Positions 24,046 to 33,521 of a stretch of 64,000 bases of DNA are shown here, piece by piece. This DNA comes from Pseudomonas sp. TCU-HL1. Lineage in GTDB: Bacteria; Pseudomonadota; Gammaproteobacteria; Pseudomonadales; Pseudomonadaceae. Each line of letters starts with the position of its first letter. Position 1 is the stretch's first letter. The stretch spans positions 5,580,001 to 5,644,000 of the forward strand of contig NZ_CP015992.1 in NCBI RefSeq assembly GCF_001708505.1. Direction: 5' to 3'. Under the pieces are notes generated by a model, which did no database searches, was not told the origin of the DNA, and saw nothing but the letters and a program-made list of their open reading frames with translations. The translations under genes and the position numbers were made by a program.

Positions 24046-24633
24046 ATGCCCTTGCGTTCCGTCTGCGTGTTCTGCGGTGCCAGCCCCGGCGCCAAGCCGA
24101 TCTACCGTGAAGCAGCCGCCCTCCTGGGCCACACCCTGGCCGAACGTGGCATCACGCTGGTCTACGGCGGTGGTGCGGTTGGCCTGATGGGCACCGTGGC
24201 CGATGCAGCCTTGGCTGCCGGCGGCGAAGTCATCGGGGTGATTCCGCAGAGCCTGATGGACGCCGAAATTGGCCACAAGGGCCTGACCCGCCTGGAAGTC
24301 GTGGACGGCATGCACGCGCGCAAGGCCCGCATGGCCGAGCTGTCCGACGCCTTCATCGCCCTGCCCGGCGGCCTCGGCACCCTGGAAGAGCTCTTCGAAA
24401 TTTGGACGTGGGGCCAACTGGGCTACCACAGCAAGCCGCTGGGCCTGCTGGAAGTTAACAGCTTCTACGACAAGCTCACCGACTTCCTCGACCACCTGGT
24501 GGAAGAACGCTTCGTCCGCGACCAGCACCGAGGCATGCTGCAGGTCGGCGGCCACCCCGAAACCCTGCTGGACCGCCTGGAAGCCTGGCGCCCCAGCAGC
24601 GCGCCCAAGTGGGTCGACCGCAAGCCCCATTGA
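24046..24633 (+). CDS. LOG-family protein (nucleoside 5'-monophosphate phosphoribohydrolase)
   Basis: A 195-residue Rossmann-like protein of the LOG / TIGR00730 family, long mis-annotated as lysine decarboxylase. The nucleotide-binding VYGGG (39-43) and the signature PGGLGTLEE (107-115) are present, with the catalytic Arg/Glu pair in these motifs. Characterised relatives release free base from cytokinin or purine nucleoside monophosphates. Cytoplasmic and probably dimeric. Confidence 0.93.
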   Translation: MPLRSVCVFCGASPGAKPIYREAAALLGHTLAERGITLVYGGGAVGLMGTVADAALAAGGEVIGVIPQSLMDAEIGHKGLTRLEVVDGMHARKARMAELSDAFIALPGGLGTLEELFEIWTWGQLGYHSKPLGLLEVNSFYDKLTDFLDHLVEERFVRDQHRGMLQVGGHPETLLDRLEAWRPSSAPKWVDRKPH

Positions 24634-24692
24634 TCCCGCGTTCGTCCCGAGTTCTAGAATGACCGGGACGAAATCACCAGCCGGAGCCAACC

Positions 24693-25064
24693 ATGGCAGG
24701 CGACGAGCGGATCAAGGTCTACTACAACAGCGCCTGCCCGGTGTGCAAAGCGGGCATCGAAGGCCAGAAGGGCAAGACCACCGCTTGCCAGGTGGAATGG
24801 GCCGACATCCACCAGGACAACGACGCGGTGGAGGAAATCGGCGAGAACCTGGAATACGTCCGCGAACGCCTGCACCTGGTGGACGAACAAGGCGTGAAGC
24901 GCATGGGGGTGGATGCCTTCATCGTGCTCTGGCGCCACTCGCCACGGGAGCACTGGAAGGCCCGACTGTTCTCCCTGCCACTGATCCATGGTCTTTCGCA
25001 ACTGGCCTACAAGGCCTTTGCCCGCCTGCTCTACCGCTGGAACAAAGCCAAACATCACTGGTGA
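24693..25064 (+). CDS. DUF393 (thiol-disulfide oxidoreductase DCC) family protein
   Basis: This 123-residue protein carries the DUF393 N-terminal signature VYYNSACPVCKAG with a Cys15-Pro-Val-Cys18 pair, a thioredoxin-like redox motif, and the later GVDAFIVLWRHSP and PLIHGLSQLAYKAFARLLYRWN segments. Members are predicted thiol oxidoreductases without an assigned substrate. It lies five bases ahead of the acetyltransferase ATG and is likely co-transcribed with it. Confidence 0.85.
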   Translation: MAGDERIKVYYNSACPVCKAGIEGQKGKTTACQVEWADIHQDNDAVEEIGENLEYVRERLHLVDEQGVKRMGVDAFIVLWRHSPREHWKARLFSLPLIHGLSQLAYKAFARLLYRWNKAKHHW

Positions 25065-25069
25065 ATGGA

Positions 25070-25516
25070 ATGACCACTGCCATCGAAACCCTGGCCACCC
25101 TCTCCCCTGCCGACCGCCAGCGCCTCGTGGACGTCTGGGAAGGCGCCGTGCGCGCCACGCACCATTTCCTCAGCGAAGACGACATCCAGTTCTTCAAGCC
25201 GCTGGTGCGCGATGCCTACCTGGATTCGGTCCGGCTGGCCTGCCTGCGCGGCGACGATGGCCGCATTGCCGGCTTCGTCGGCACGGCCGAAGACAGAATA
25301 GAGATGCTTTTCGTCGACCCGGCCCGGCACGGCCAGGGTGTCGGCCGCACACTGATGGCGCACGCAATAGTGCTCGGCGCGCGCAGCGTCGACGTGAACG
25401 AGCAGAACCTGCAGGCGGTGGGTTTCTACCTGCACCTGGGGTTCGTGCAATACGACCGTTCGCACTTGGATGGCTTGGGCAAGCCGTTTCCCATCCTGCA
25501 TCTACGCATGGCCTGA
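25070..25516 (+). CDS. GNAT-family N-acetyltransferase (YjaB-like)
   Basis: A 148-residue GNAT enzyme with the acetyl-CoA loop DPARHGQGVGRTLMAHA near residue 82 and the C-terminal NVNEQN-like segment (VDVNEQNLQAVGFYLHLGF), the pattern of E. coli YjaB. The acceptor substrate is unknown. The ATG at 25070 matches the family start; a GTG three codons upstream is possible. The gene ends in a GTAGGTTGG-type repeat region. Confidence 0.87.
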   Translation: MTTAIETLATLSPADRQRLVDVWEGAVRATHHFLSEDDIQFFKPLVRDAYLDSVRLACLRGDDGRIAGFVGTAEDRIEMLFVDPARHGQGVGRTLMAHAIVLGARSVDVNEQNLQAVGFYLHLGFVQYDRSHLDGLGKPFPILHLRMA

Positions 25517-25540
25517 CCACCGTCCGGCCGCTGAAAGCAG

Positions 25541-25628
25541 CAGGTTGGTGCCGAGCGAAGCGAGGCCCAACGATAGGGGTCCGCTGCGCGGACCATGTTG
25601 GGCTTCGTTCCTCAGCGCCAACCTACGG
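25541..25628. repeat. GTAGGTTGG-type palindromic repeat, copy 2
   Basis: Bounded by CAGGTTGG at the left and CCAACCTACG at the right, with inner arms CGAGGCCCAACG and GTTGGGCTTCG and a GTCCGC-tgc-GCGGAC hairpin in the middle. Lies between the convergent acetyltransferase and mscS-like genes and could act as a bidirectional terminator. Confidence 0.78.
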
Positions 25629-25633
25629 AGGGA

Positions 25634-26482
25634 TCAACCCTGAGACTGCTGCACGATGATGGTCTGTGCCGGCATCGGTGCCGGGAAGTCCGTGCCCAGG
25701 GCCTCCTTGAGCACCCGGTTGGTATCGAAATACACCTGCCAGTAGTTGTCGTTGTGGCAATACGGCCGCACCGCCAGTACCGGGCCCACTAGGTTGAATT
25801 CGAGAATGTCCACATCCACCGGCGGGTCGGTCAGCACATTGGGGATGGCGGCGATACGCCCCTTGAGCACGGCTACGGCCGCTTGCCAATCGGCGGCGCC
25901 CGAGAGCTGGGCCTTCAGTTCCACGCGACGGAAGGCGTTGTGGCTGAAGTTCTGGATGGTGTCGCTGAAGATCTTGTTGTTGCCCACCAGGGTCATCACA
26001 TTGTCCGGCGTGTTGATCGCGGTCGCGAACAGGCCGATTTCCTTCACTGTACCGGTCACGCCACCGGCGCTGATGAAGTCCCCCACCTTGAACGGCCGCA
26101 GGACGATGATGAAACCGCCCGCTGCGAGATTGGCCAGCAGCCCCGACCAGGCCATGCCGATGGCCAGGCCGACCGCCGCGATCAGCGCCGCGAGGCTGGT
26201 GGTCTGGATGCCGAAGAATCCGAGGATGCCGACCACCAGGAGGACGTTCAGCGTCACGGTGATGAAGGAGCCGACGTAGCGCAGCACGGTCGGGTCGACC
26301 TTCTGCCGCTCCAGGGAACGCTGGACCAGACCGACCGCGAAGCCGATCAGCCAGCGGCCGACCACCCAGAAGGCGATGGCCGCGAGAATCTTGACGCCGA
26401 AGGTGGTGGCGTACTGCATGACCGTGGTCATAAACGCGCTGACCTTCTCGGTACCTACATTGACGATGGTTGTTTCATCCAT
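25634..26482 (-). CDS. MscS-family small-conductance mechanosensitive channel
   Basis: A 282-residue MscS: three N-terminal transmembrane helices, the pore-lining third helix with its Gly/Ala pattern (GLAIGMAWSGLLANLAAGGFIIVLRPF, residues about 95-121), the beta domain (VGDFISAGGVTGTVKEIGLFATAINTPDN) and the C-terminal vestibule domain. This is the standard short MscS architecture, close to E. coli MscS in length (286). It releases solutes on hypo-osmotic shock. GTAGGTTGG-type repeats flank the gene on both sides. Confidence 0.94.
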   Translation of the reverse strand: MDETTIVNVGTEKVSAFMTTVMQYATTFGVKILAAIAFWVVGRWLIGFAVGLVQRSLERQKVDPTVLRYVGSFITVTLNVLLVVGILGFFGIQTTSLAALIAAVGLAIGMAWSGLLANLAAGGFIIVLRPFKVGDFISAGGVTGTVKEIGLFATAINTPDNVMTLVGNNKIFSDTIQNFSHNAFRRVELKAQLSGAADWQAAVAVLKGRIAAIPNVLTDPPVDVDILEFNLVGPVLAVRPYCHNDNYWQVYFDTNRVLKEALGTDFPAPMPAQTIIVQQSQG

Positions 26483-26560
26483 GGCGAAGCACCTTGCAGG
26501 GGAGAAGTGGCTCCGAAAAAGCTAGCACGGCGCCAGCAAAGTGCTTGCCAGGCACATCCT

Positions 26561-26664
26561 CGTAGGTTGGGTCGGGCGGCGTTCCGCAGAGGTACGAAAC
26601 CCAACGATGCGGTGCCTGAGGTGGAGCACGACGTTGGGCCTCGCTGAGCTCGGACCAACCTACG
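26561..26664. repeat. GTAGGTTGG-type palindromic repeat, copy 3
   Basis: CGTAGGTTGGG at 26561 and CCAACCTACG ending at 26664 are inverted copies enclosing internal CCCAACG and CGTTGGG arms. Same family as the elements at 2487 and 25541. It lies between the mscS-like start and the 3' end of the transglutaminase gene. Confidence 0.78.
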
Positions 26665-26670
26665 AGAGTT

Positions 26671-27606
26671 TCAGACGGCGAGTTCCCAGAGGGGCATGAC
26701 GGTCACCCGCACTTCGGGATCGTGGCTGCCGCCGCCGAGGATGACGCCGCGTAGCGGCGAGACATCGGAAAAATCGCGGCCCCAGGCCAGGGTGATGTGT
26801 TCCAGGTTGGGCAGGATGTTGTTAGTGGGATCGAAGTCCACCCAGCCATTGCGCGGGCAGTAGACCGACACCCAGGCGTGGGAGGCATCGGCGCCGATCA
26901 GGCGCGGCTGGCCGGGCGGCGGTTGGGTCAGCAGGTAGCCGCTGACGTAGCGCGCCGCCAGCCCACGGGAGCGCAGGCAGGCGAGCATCAGGTGGGCGAA
27001 GTCCTGGCAGACGCCGCGACGGCGCTCCAGCACCTCGGTCAGCGGCGTCGCCACTTGCGTGGCTTCGGCGTCGAAAGCGAACTCGCTGAAGATTTTCTCC
27101 ATCAGCGTCGCCGTACCCTGCAACAGCGGAATGCCAGCGGGGAAGCAGCCGGCAGCGAACTCGGCGAACTGGCGCTTGATCCGCACATACGGCGATTCGA
27201 CCCGGTAGCGGCACGCATCCAGCTCGCCGGGCGACAGGGCACGGCCGGTGTAGGCCAGGCTGGCCGGCACCTGTTCCCAGGCCGGCGAGGCCGCCAGGTC
27301 CGGCGGCGCGTGGGGCAGCACCTCGATCTGCAGGCGGGTGTTCACCTGCAACTCGTCGTGAGGCCGCTCGAAGGCCAGGCGGGTCAGCGGGTTGCCGAAC
27401 ACGTCCAGCAGGTCCTGGCGCAGGGTGGGCTCGGGATTGACCAGCAGTTGCTGGCCGCTGCACAGCTGCCAGGCACACTCCCGTGGCCAGAGATGGACCA
27501 GTTGCTGGGACAGGGACACGGGCGACGCATAGCGGTAATGGGTGTCGTGGAACACCTGGTAGCGGGCGCCCTGCACGGGGGCGATGGAGTGGGCTTGCGC
27601 ACGCAT
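26671..27606 (-). CDS. Transglutaminase-like cysteine protease/transferase (third gene of the DUF2126 operon)
   Basis: A 311-residue protein with a bacterial transglutaminase N-terminal beta domain (residues about 15-100, with HDTHYRYASPVSLSQQLVHLWPR) and a papain-like core. The catalytic triad is Cys200 (RRGVCQDFAHL), His243 (ASHAW) and an Asp in GWVDFDPTNN (257 or 259). It overlaps the upstream ATP-grasp gene by one base (TGATG). Such proteins form or cleave peptide/isopeptide bonds; the substrate is unknown. The gene set suggests action on a small peptide made by the ATP-grasp partner. Confidence 0.9.
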   Translation of the reverse strand: MRAQAHSIAPVQGARYQVFHDTHYRYASPVSLSQQLVHLWPRECAWQLCSGQQLLVNPEPTLRQDLLDVFGNPLTRLAFERPHDELQVNTRLQIEVLPHAPPDLAASPAWEQVPASLAYTGRALSPGELDACRYRVESPYVRIKRQFAEFAAGCFPAGIPLLQGTATLMEKIFSEFAFDAEATQVATPLTEVLERRRGVCQDFAHLMLACLRSRGLAARYVSGYLLTQPPPGQPRLIGADASHAWVSVYCPRNGWVDFDPTNNILPNLEHITLAWGRDFSDVSPLRGVILGGGSHDPEVRVTVMPLWELAV

Positions 27607-30104
27607 CAGGTGGATACCGTTTGCTGGCTGACGTCGTCGACGTGGGCAAAATAGCGCAATCCGAGGCGATCGGAGACCTGTCCGACGTTCTGCGCGATTT
27701 CCCGCAACAGGTCGGCCAAGCCTTCGAGCACGTCATCCAGGCTTTCGCTGCCGAACAACGGGTCCTCCAGGGTGGCCAGGTCGAAGGCCAGCAGGCGACC
27801 GATCAGGCCACTGAGCACCAGCTCCTGGGGCGCGCCGAACTCCAGGTGCAGCCGTCCCAGGGAGCGCTCCAGCGCCTGCAACTGGAAGCGCAGCGCGTGG
27901 GGGTTCTGGTCGTGCAGCAGGAGCAGGTCGAGCACCGGGATCAACTGCGGTGAGGCCAGGTAGCGCGAACGGTAAGTGATGGTGCTGTTGCCCAGTTCCA
28001 GCAGCCACTCAAGGGCAACCGGGTCCCAGGTGGCGCCGCCTTCGAGGAATCCGGCGATGGCTTCGGCATAGAACTGCACGCGCTCGATGCGCCGGCCGAT
28101 CATCAGGAAGCGCCAGCCATCGTCACGGGTCATGTCGTCCAGGGCAAAGCCGGACAGGGCCGCCAGGGACATCAGCAAGCGGTTGAGAAATTCCAGGGCC
28201 TCGCCCAGGTCGGTGCGTTCCGGGTCCAGGGCCTGTGCCTCGCGATGCAGCTCCAGCACCGCGTGCCAGTTCTCCCGCGACAGCCGCCCACGCACCTGGG
28301 CCGCGGCCCAATGCAAGCGGCGCAGGTTGGCGCTGACGCTGCTGGGCCACTCATCGTCCAGCAGGGCCGCCAGCAAGCGTTGCTCCAGGGGTTCATCGCC
28401 GCGCGGCACCAGGCCGATGGCAGTGGCCAGCTGCAGGGCCGATTGCAGCGCCTGGTCGTCGCCGTCGGCATCCACATAGCGCGACAGCACCACCCGCAGC
28501 AGGCGGGCGCCGTTGTCGCAACGTTCGCCGTAGCGGCCGAACCAGTAGAGGTTTTCCACCACGCGCGATGGCAGATAAGGGTCCTGGCGGATCAGGTCGC
28601 GCGCACCGAGGGTGCGCGGGCGCAAGGGTTCACCCACCACCGGCAGATCGGCCAGCACCCAGGTGTCCTTGCTGGCACCGCCGCGCTGCATGGAAACCAC
28701 CTCGGCATCGGCCGCCGACGCCACCCGCGTCAGGCCGCCGGGCATCACCCAGTAATTGCCATCGCGACCGGCCACGGCGAAGACCCGCATGCCGATGGCT
28801 CGCGACTGCAATTCGCCGCGTTCTGCGTCCCCCTGCCAGACCGGCGCCTGCGACAGCTGCGCCATGCGCTGGGCGACATAGGCGTGGGGATGGGCCTGCA
28901 AACGTTTGCGCAGCGCCAGCAGAGCGCCATCCTCAAGCGCGTGGCCGAACAGCGGTTCGAAGCTCTGGCTGGGGAAGGCGGGCTTGATCACCAGCCCGGC
29001 CAGGCCGTCCGGGGACTTGCTCAGCACCTGCCCCTGGCCGCACCACCAGGTGCCCAGGGTGGGCAGCAGCAGGTCTTCACCCAGAAGACGCTGGCTGACC
29101 CTGGGCAGCAGGCCCAGCAAGCCTGGCGACTCCAGCACGCCGCTGCCCAGGGCGTTGGCCACCAGCACCCGGCCACGGCGCACCGCGTCCAGCAGGCCGG
29201 GCACGCCGAGGGCCGAATCGGTTCGCAGCTCCAGAGGGTCGCAGAAGTCGTCGTCGAGGCGGCGCAGCACGGCGTGGACCCGTTTCAGGCCACCCAGTGT
29301 CTTGAGGTAGAGGGTGGCGTCGCGCACCGTCAGGTCGTGGCCTTCCACCAACGGAAAGCCAAGCTGGCGGGCGAGGTAGAGATGCTCGAAGTAGGTTTCG
29401 TTGAATCGCCCCGGCGTCAGCAGCACCACCAGCGGCGTCTCGCCGTCGCTGGGCGCCTGGCGGATCAGGGTTTCCTGCAAGGTGCGGAAGTAGCCGGCCA
29501 GGTACTGCACCTTCAGGTCGCGGTAGAGCTCCGGCAAGGCGCGGGAGACGATCTGCCGGTTCTCCAGGGCATAGCCTGCGCCAGAGGGCGCCTGGGTGCG
29601 GTCGGCCAACACATGCCAGCGGCCGTCGGCATCGCGGGCCAGGTCCACGGCGTAGCTGTGCAGGAAGATGCCACCGGGCGGCTGCACGCCCTGGCAGGGC
29701 CAGAGGAAATTCGGGTGCCCAAAGACCAGTTCGCTGGGCAACAGCCCGTCGACCAGCAGGTTCTGCGGGCCGTAGAGGTCGGCCAGCACGGCGTTCAGCA
29801 GACGAGCACGCTGGGCCACGCCGGCCGCGATGGGCTGCCATTCCTCGGCGGAGAGCAGGTTGGGCAAGAGGTCCAGCTCCCAGGGGCGATCAGTGCCCTT
29901 GGGATCGGCGTAGACGTTGTAGGTGACACCGTTCTCCTGGATCTGCCGCGCCAGCAGTTCCTGTCGCTGTTGCATTTGCGCCGGGCTGCTGCGTTCCAAC
30001 TGCTGGAACAGGCGCAGCCAGTGTGGGCGCACCTCGCCACGGGCATTCAGCAGCTCGTGGTAGGCCGTGGCCGTCAGGGGGTAGTTGGCTAGCAGCTCGG
30101 ACAT
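27606..30104 (-). CDS. Circularly permuted ATP-grasp and alpha-E domain fusion protein
   Basis: An 832-residue fusion. Residues about 1-480 form a circularly permuted ATP-grasp ligase (CP_ATPgrasp, former DUF404/407), with segments such as VTYNVYADPKGTDRPWELDLLP and the ATP-binding AKSG-like stretch VLSKSPDGLAGLVIKPAF. Residues about 510-830 form an alpha-E (DUF403) all-helical domain (VENLYWFGRYGERCDNGARLLRV). In many genomes these are two adjacent genes; here they are fused. ATP-grasp enzymes make amide bonds by acyl-phosphate chemistry, so peptide synthesis or tailoring is likely. Start at 30104 (MSELLANYPL). Confidence 0.9.
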   Translation of the reverse strand: MSELLANYPLTATAYHELLNARGEVRPHWLRLFQQLERSSPAQMQQRQELLARQIQENGVTYNVYADPKGTDRPWELDLLPNLLSAEEWQPIAAGVAQRARLLNAVLADLYGPQNLLVDGLLPSELVFGHPNFLWPCQGVQPPGGIFLHSYAVDLARDADGRWHVLADRTQAPSGAGYALENRQIVSRALPELYRDLKVQYLAGYFRTLQETLIRQAPSDGETPLVVLLTPGRFNETYFEHLYLARQLGFPLVEGHDLTVRDATLYLKTLGGLKRVHAVLRRLDDDFCDPLELRTDSALGVPGLLDAVRRGRVLVANALGSGVLESPGLLGLLPRVSQRLLGEDLLLPTLGTWWCGQGQVLSKSPDGLAGLVIKPAFPSQSFEPLFGHALEDGALLALRKRLQAHPHAYVAQRMAQLSQAPVWQGDAERGELQSRAIGMRVFAVAGRDGNYWVMPGGLTRVASAADAEVVSMQRGGASKDTWVLADLPVVGEPLRPRTLGARDLIRQDPYLPSRVVENLYWFGRYGERCDNGARLLRVVLSRYVDADGDDQALQSALQLATAIGLVPRGDEPLEQRLLAALLDDEWPSSVSANLRRLHWAAAQVRGRLSRENWHAVLELHREAQALDPERTDLGEALEFLNRLLMSLAALSGFALDDMTRDDGWRFLMIGRRIERVQFYAEAIAGFLEGGATWDPVALEWLLELGNSTITYRSRYLASPQLIPVLDLLLLHDQNPHALRFQLQALERSLGRLHLEFGAPQELVLSGLIGRLLAFDLATLEDPLFGSESLDDVLEGLADLLREIAQNVGQVSDRLGLRYFAHVDDVSQQTVST

Positions 30105-30195
30105 CAAGGAACTCGGCGAATGGGCAGCAGGGAAACTTTAGCGGACAGCGCGGCACCCGGCCGCTGTACGTCGGCCGGGGCACCGCGCACGTCGC

Positions 30196-33100
30196 TTAGC
30201 GGCGGCGCAGATCCAGTGTCATGGGCAATTCGTCGTCCACCACCGGCGCGCCGACCTGCAGTTTGCCTGGCGTGTGCCCATGGCGGAAGAAGCGCGCCAG
30301 GCGCCGGCTTTCGGCCTCGTAGGCGTTCACCGGGAAGCTGTCGTAGCTGCGCCCGCCGGGGTGGGCGACATGGTACTGGCAGCCGCCCAGGGAGCGTTGC
30401 ACCCAGGTGTCCACCAGGTCGAACACCAGGGGCACCTGCACGCCAATGGTGGGCTGCAGGCAGGAAGCCGGCTGCCAGGCGCGATAACGCACCCCGGCGA
30501 CGAACTCGCCACCCCGTCCGGTGGGCCGCAGCGGAACCGGCTCGCCATTGCAGGTCAGCACGTAGCGATCCGGGGCCATGCCCGTGACCTTGACCTGCAC
30601 CCGCTCCAGGGACGAATCCACATAGCGCACGGCCCCACCGCTGGCACCCTCCTCCCCCAGCACATGCCAGGGCTCCAGGGCCTGGCGCAGCTCCAGGTCG
30701 ATGCCCTTGACCTGGTAGTCGCCGTATTTGGGGAAGCGGAACTCGAAGTGCGGGGCAAACCATTCGGCCAGCAGCGGATAGCCGGCGGCGTTGAACTCGT
30801 GGACCACGTCCTCGAAGTCCTGCTGGACGAAATGCGGCAGCAGGAAGCGGTCGTGCAGCTCGGTGCCCCAGCGCACCAGCTTCGGCGGCTGGTAGGGCTC
30901 GTTCCAGAAGCGCGCCACCATTCCACGCAGCAGCAGTTGCTGGGCCAGGCTCATGCGCGCGTGGGGTGGCATCTCGAAGGCGCGCAGCTCCAGCAGGCCG
31001 AGGCGGCCGCTGCTGCTGTCGGGCGAGTAGAGCTTGTCGATGCAGAACTCGGCGCGGTGGGTGTTGCCGGTGACGTCCACCAGCAGGTTGCGCAGCAGGC
31101 GATCCACCAGCCAGGGCGAGCAGTCGGCGCCGGGCTCGGGCATCTGGGCGAAAGCGATTTCCAGTTCGTATAGGGCATCGTTGCGCGCCTCATCCACCCG
31201 TGGCGCCTGGGAGGTGGGGCCGATGAACAGGCCGGAGAACAAGTAGGACAACGAGGGGTGGTTGTGCCAGTAGCTGATCAGGCTGCGCAGCAGGTCCGGC
31301 CGGCGCAGGAAGGGTGAATCGGCCGGCGTGGCTCCACCGAGGACGAAATGGTTGCCGCCACCGGTGCCGACGTGACGGCCGTCGACCATGAACTTCTCGC
31401 TGGACAGCCGGCACTGCCGCGCCGCCTCGTAGAGGAATTCGGTGCGTTCCACCAGTTCGTCCCAGTTGGCCGAGGGGTGGATATTCACCTCGATCACGCC
31501 CGGATCGGGGGTAACGCGGAAATTGGTCAGGCGTGGGTCACTGGGTGGCTCGTAGCCTTCTAGGAGCACCGGGCAGTCCAGCTCGCCGGCCGTGGCCTCG
31601 ATGGCCGCCACCAGCTCCAGGTAGGCCTCCAGTTCGCTCAGGGGCGGCATGAACAGGTAGAGCCGCCCTTCGCGGGGCTCAGCACAAAGGGCAGTGCGGG
31701 TGATGCCGGCGGCAGACTGATGCAGACGCGGCTCCTGGCCATCGCTCTGCGATCCCGGTGCACCGTCGCGCAGTTGCTGGCGGATCAGCGCGGCTCGTCG
31801 CAACGGCGGGAACGCCTGACTGGGGTCGGCGGGATTCACGTAGGGGTAGTCGGCGGCGCTGGCCCAGGGCTGGGAGTCCAGCGGCAGCCGATAGCCCATC
31901 GCCGAGTCACCGGGGATCAGCCGGCAATGCTCCTCGCGCAGGAACCAGCGGCCGCTTTCCCAGGCATCGCCCGCCGCACTGCGCGCCAGCGGCAGCACCT
32001 GCCCCACCACCTCGCCCAGGCCGCGTTCGAACACCCGGCGCAGGCGCTCACGTTCCAGCGGATCGGCCAGGCGGGCATCGTCCGGGGTGACGTTGGCGGG
32101 CAGCTTGCGCTCGCGCCAGAGGTAGTAGAACCAGTCTTCGAAGGCCGGGAACTGATGGTCTCCCGACACCCCCAGGCGGCTGGCCACACGGCTGAGGAAA
32201 CGTGCCGCAAGGGGGGCGTCCGCGCCGTAGCTGCGGCCTTCGTCGGCGTAGAGCGCGCGGTCCTGCCAGATGGGCTCGCCATCCTTGCGCCAGAAGCAGT
32301 TCAGCGACCAGCGCGGCAGTTGCTCTCCGGGGTACCACTTGCCCTGGCCGAAGTGCATCAGCCCCACTGGCGCGTAGTGTTTGCGCAGGCGGTGGAACAG
32401 GTCGGCAGCCAGGCGGCGCTTGTTCGGGCCGAGCGCGGCGGTGTTCCACTCCGGATCGTCGGGGTAGTCGATGGCGATGAAGGTGGGCTCGCCGCCCATG
32501 GTCAGGCGCACGTCGCCCGCCGTGAGGTCAGCGTCGATGCGCGCCCCCAGTTCGCGGATGGCCCGCCACTGCTCGTCGCTGTAGGGCTTGGTCACGCGAG
32601 GCGCTTCCCAGACCCGCTCGACGCGCATCTCGTGGGAGAACTCGCATTCACTTTCATCCACCGCGCCGCTGATGGGCGCCGCCGAGGATGGCTCGGGACT
32701 GCACGCCAGCGGGATGTGACCCTCGCCGGCAAAGAGCCCGGAAGTCGGGTCCAGGCCAACCCAGCCGGCGCCCGGCAGGTAGACCTCGCACCAGGCGTGC
32801 AGGTCGGTGAAGTCCACCTCGGTACCGCTGGGGCCGTCGAGGGACTTCTGGTCGGCGGTGAGCTGGATCAGGTAGCCGGACACGAAGCGCGCTGCCAGGC
32901 CCAGGTGGCGCAGCAGCTGCACCAGCAGCCAGGCCGAATCGCGGCAAGAACCGGACGCCTTTTCCAGGCTTTCTTCCGGCGTTTGCACACCGGGCTCCAT
33001 GCGGATCAGGTAGCGGATATCGCGGGACAGCTGCTGGTTGATCGCCACCAGGAAGTCGACGCTGCCCTTGGGGGTGAGGTCAATACGCGCCAGGTAGTCG

Positions 33101-33483
33101 GCGAACAGCGGCGTGGCCGGCAGGCGGCTCAAGTAAGGCGCCAGCTCACGCTGGTCGGCGGCGGTGTAGCGGAAGGGAATCTGCTCGGCGTAGGGCTCGA
33201 GGAAGAAATCGAAGGGGTTGAACACCGCCATTTCGGCGACCAGATCCACCTCCACCTTCAGTTCACGGGTTTTCTCCGGGAACACCAGCCGCGCCAAGTA
33301 GTTGCCCTGGGGATCCTGCTGCCAGTTGATGAAGTGCTTGCCCGGCGCAACCTTCAACGAATAGCCGAGAATGCGCGTGCGGCTGTGGGGTGCCGGACGC
33401 AGGCGAACGATCTGCGGACCGAGATTGACCTCACGATCGTAGCGATAGTGGGTGACGTGATGCAGTGCGACATGGATCGACAC
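30196..33483 (-). CDS. Transglutaminase-DUF2126 large protein (first gene of the operon)
   Basis: A very large protein of 1095 residues. Residues about 1-260 are a transglutaminase N domain plus papain-like core with Cys180 (SGSCRDSAW), His229 (DLHAW) and Asp245 (GLDPT). The remainder is DUF2126, which contains a glutamine-synthetase/GCS-like metal-binding flavour (for example VNIHPSANWDELVERTEFLYE and TGGGNHFVLGG). The GTG at 33483 was chosen because AGGAGG lies six bases upstream and the protein then begins at the family start (SIHVALHHVTHYRYDREV). It is probably the second catalytic arm of a peptide-modification system with the two downstream genes. Confidence 0.9.
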   Translation of the reverse strand: MSIHVALHHVTHYRYDREVNLGPQIVRLRPAPHSRTRILGYSLKVAPGKHFINWQQDPQGNYLARLVFPEKTRELKVEVDLVAEMAVFNPFDFFLEPYAEQIPFRYTAADQRELAPYLSRLPATPLFADYLARIDLTPKGSVDFLVAINQQLSRDIRYLIRMEPGVQTPEESLEKASGSCRDSAWLLVQLLRHLGLAARFVSGYLIQLTADQKSLDGPSGTEVDFTDLHAWCEVYLPGAGWVGLDPTSGLFAGEGHIPLACSPEPSSAAPISGAVDESECEFSHEMRVERVWEAPRVTKPYSDEQWRAIRELGARIDADLTAGDVRLTMGGEPTFIAIDYPDDPEWNTAALGPNKRRLAADLFHRLRKHYAPVGLMHFGQGKWYPGEQLPRWSLNCFWRKDGEPIWQDRALYADEGRSYGADAPLAARFLSRVASRLGVSGDHQFPAFEDWFYYLWRERKLPANVTPDDARLADPLERERLRRVFERGLGEVVGQVLPLARSAAGDAWESGRWFLREEHCRLIPGDSAMGYRLPLDSQPWASAADYPYVNPADPSQAFPPLRRAALIRQQLRDGAPGSQSDGQEPRLHQSAAGITRTALCAEPREGRLYLFMPPLSELEAYLELVAAIEATAGELDCPVLLEGYEPPSDPRLTNFRVTPDPGVIEVNIHPSANWDELVERTEFLYEAARQCRLSSEKFMVDGRHVGTGGGNHFVLGGATPADSPFLRRPDLLRSLISYWHNHPSLSYLFSGLFIGPTSQAPRVDEARNDALYELEIAFAQMPEPGADCSPWLVDRLLRNLLVDVTGNTHRAEFCIDKLYSPDSSSGRLGLLELRAFEMPPHARMSLAQQLLLRGMVARFWNEPYQPPKLVRWGTELHDRFLLPHFVQQDFEDVVHEFNAAGYPLLAEWFAPHFEFRFPKYGDYQVKGIDLELRQALEPWHVLGEEGASGGAVRYVDSSLERVQVKVTGMAPDRYVLTCNGEPVPLRPTGRGGEFVAGVRYRAWQPASCLQPTIGVQVPLVFDLVDTWVQRSLGGCQYHVAHPGGRSYDSFPVNAYEAESRRLARFFRHGHTPGKLQVGAPVVDDELPMTLDLRRR

Positions 33484-33521
33484 GGCGTGCCTCCTGCGAG
33501 CCTGGGCGATGCCGGAAGTCG

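Noticed and set aside
28245..30092. Open frame of 615 codons on the plus strand
   Set aside because: It lies exactly antisense to the ATP-grasp/alpha-E gene; such shadow frames are common in high-GC DNA. Its product is rich in Gln, His and Ala with no recognisable domain.
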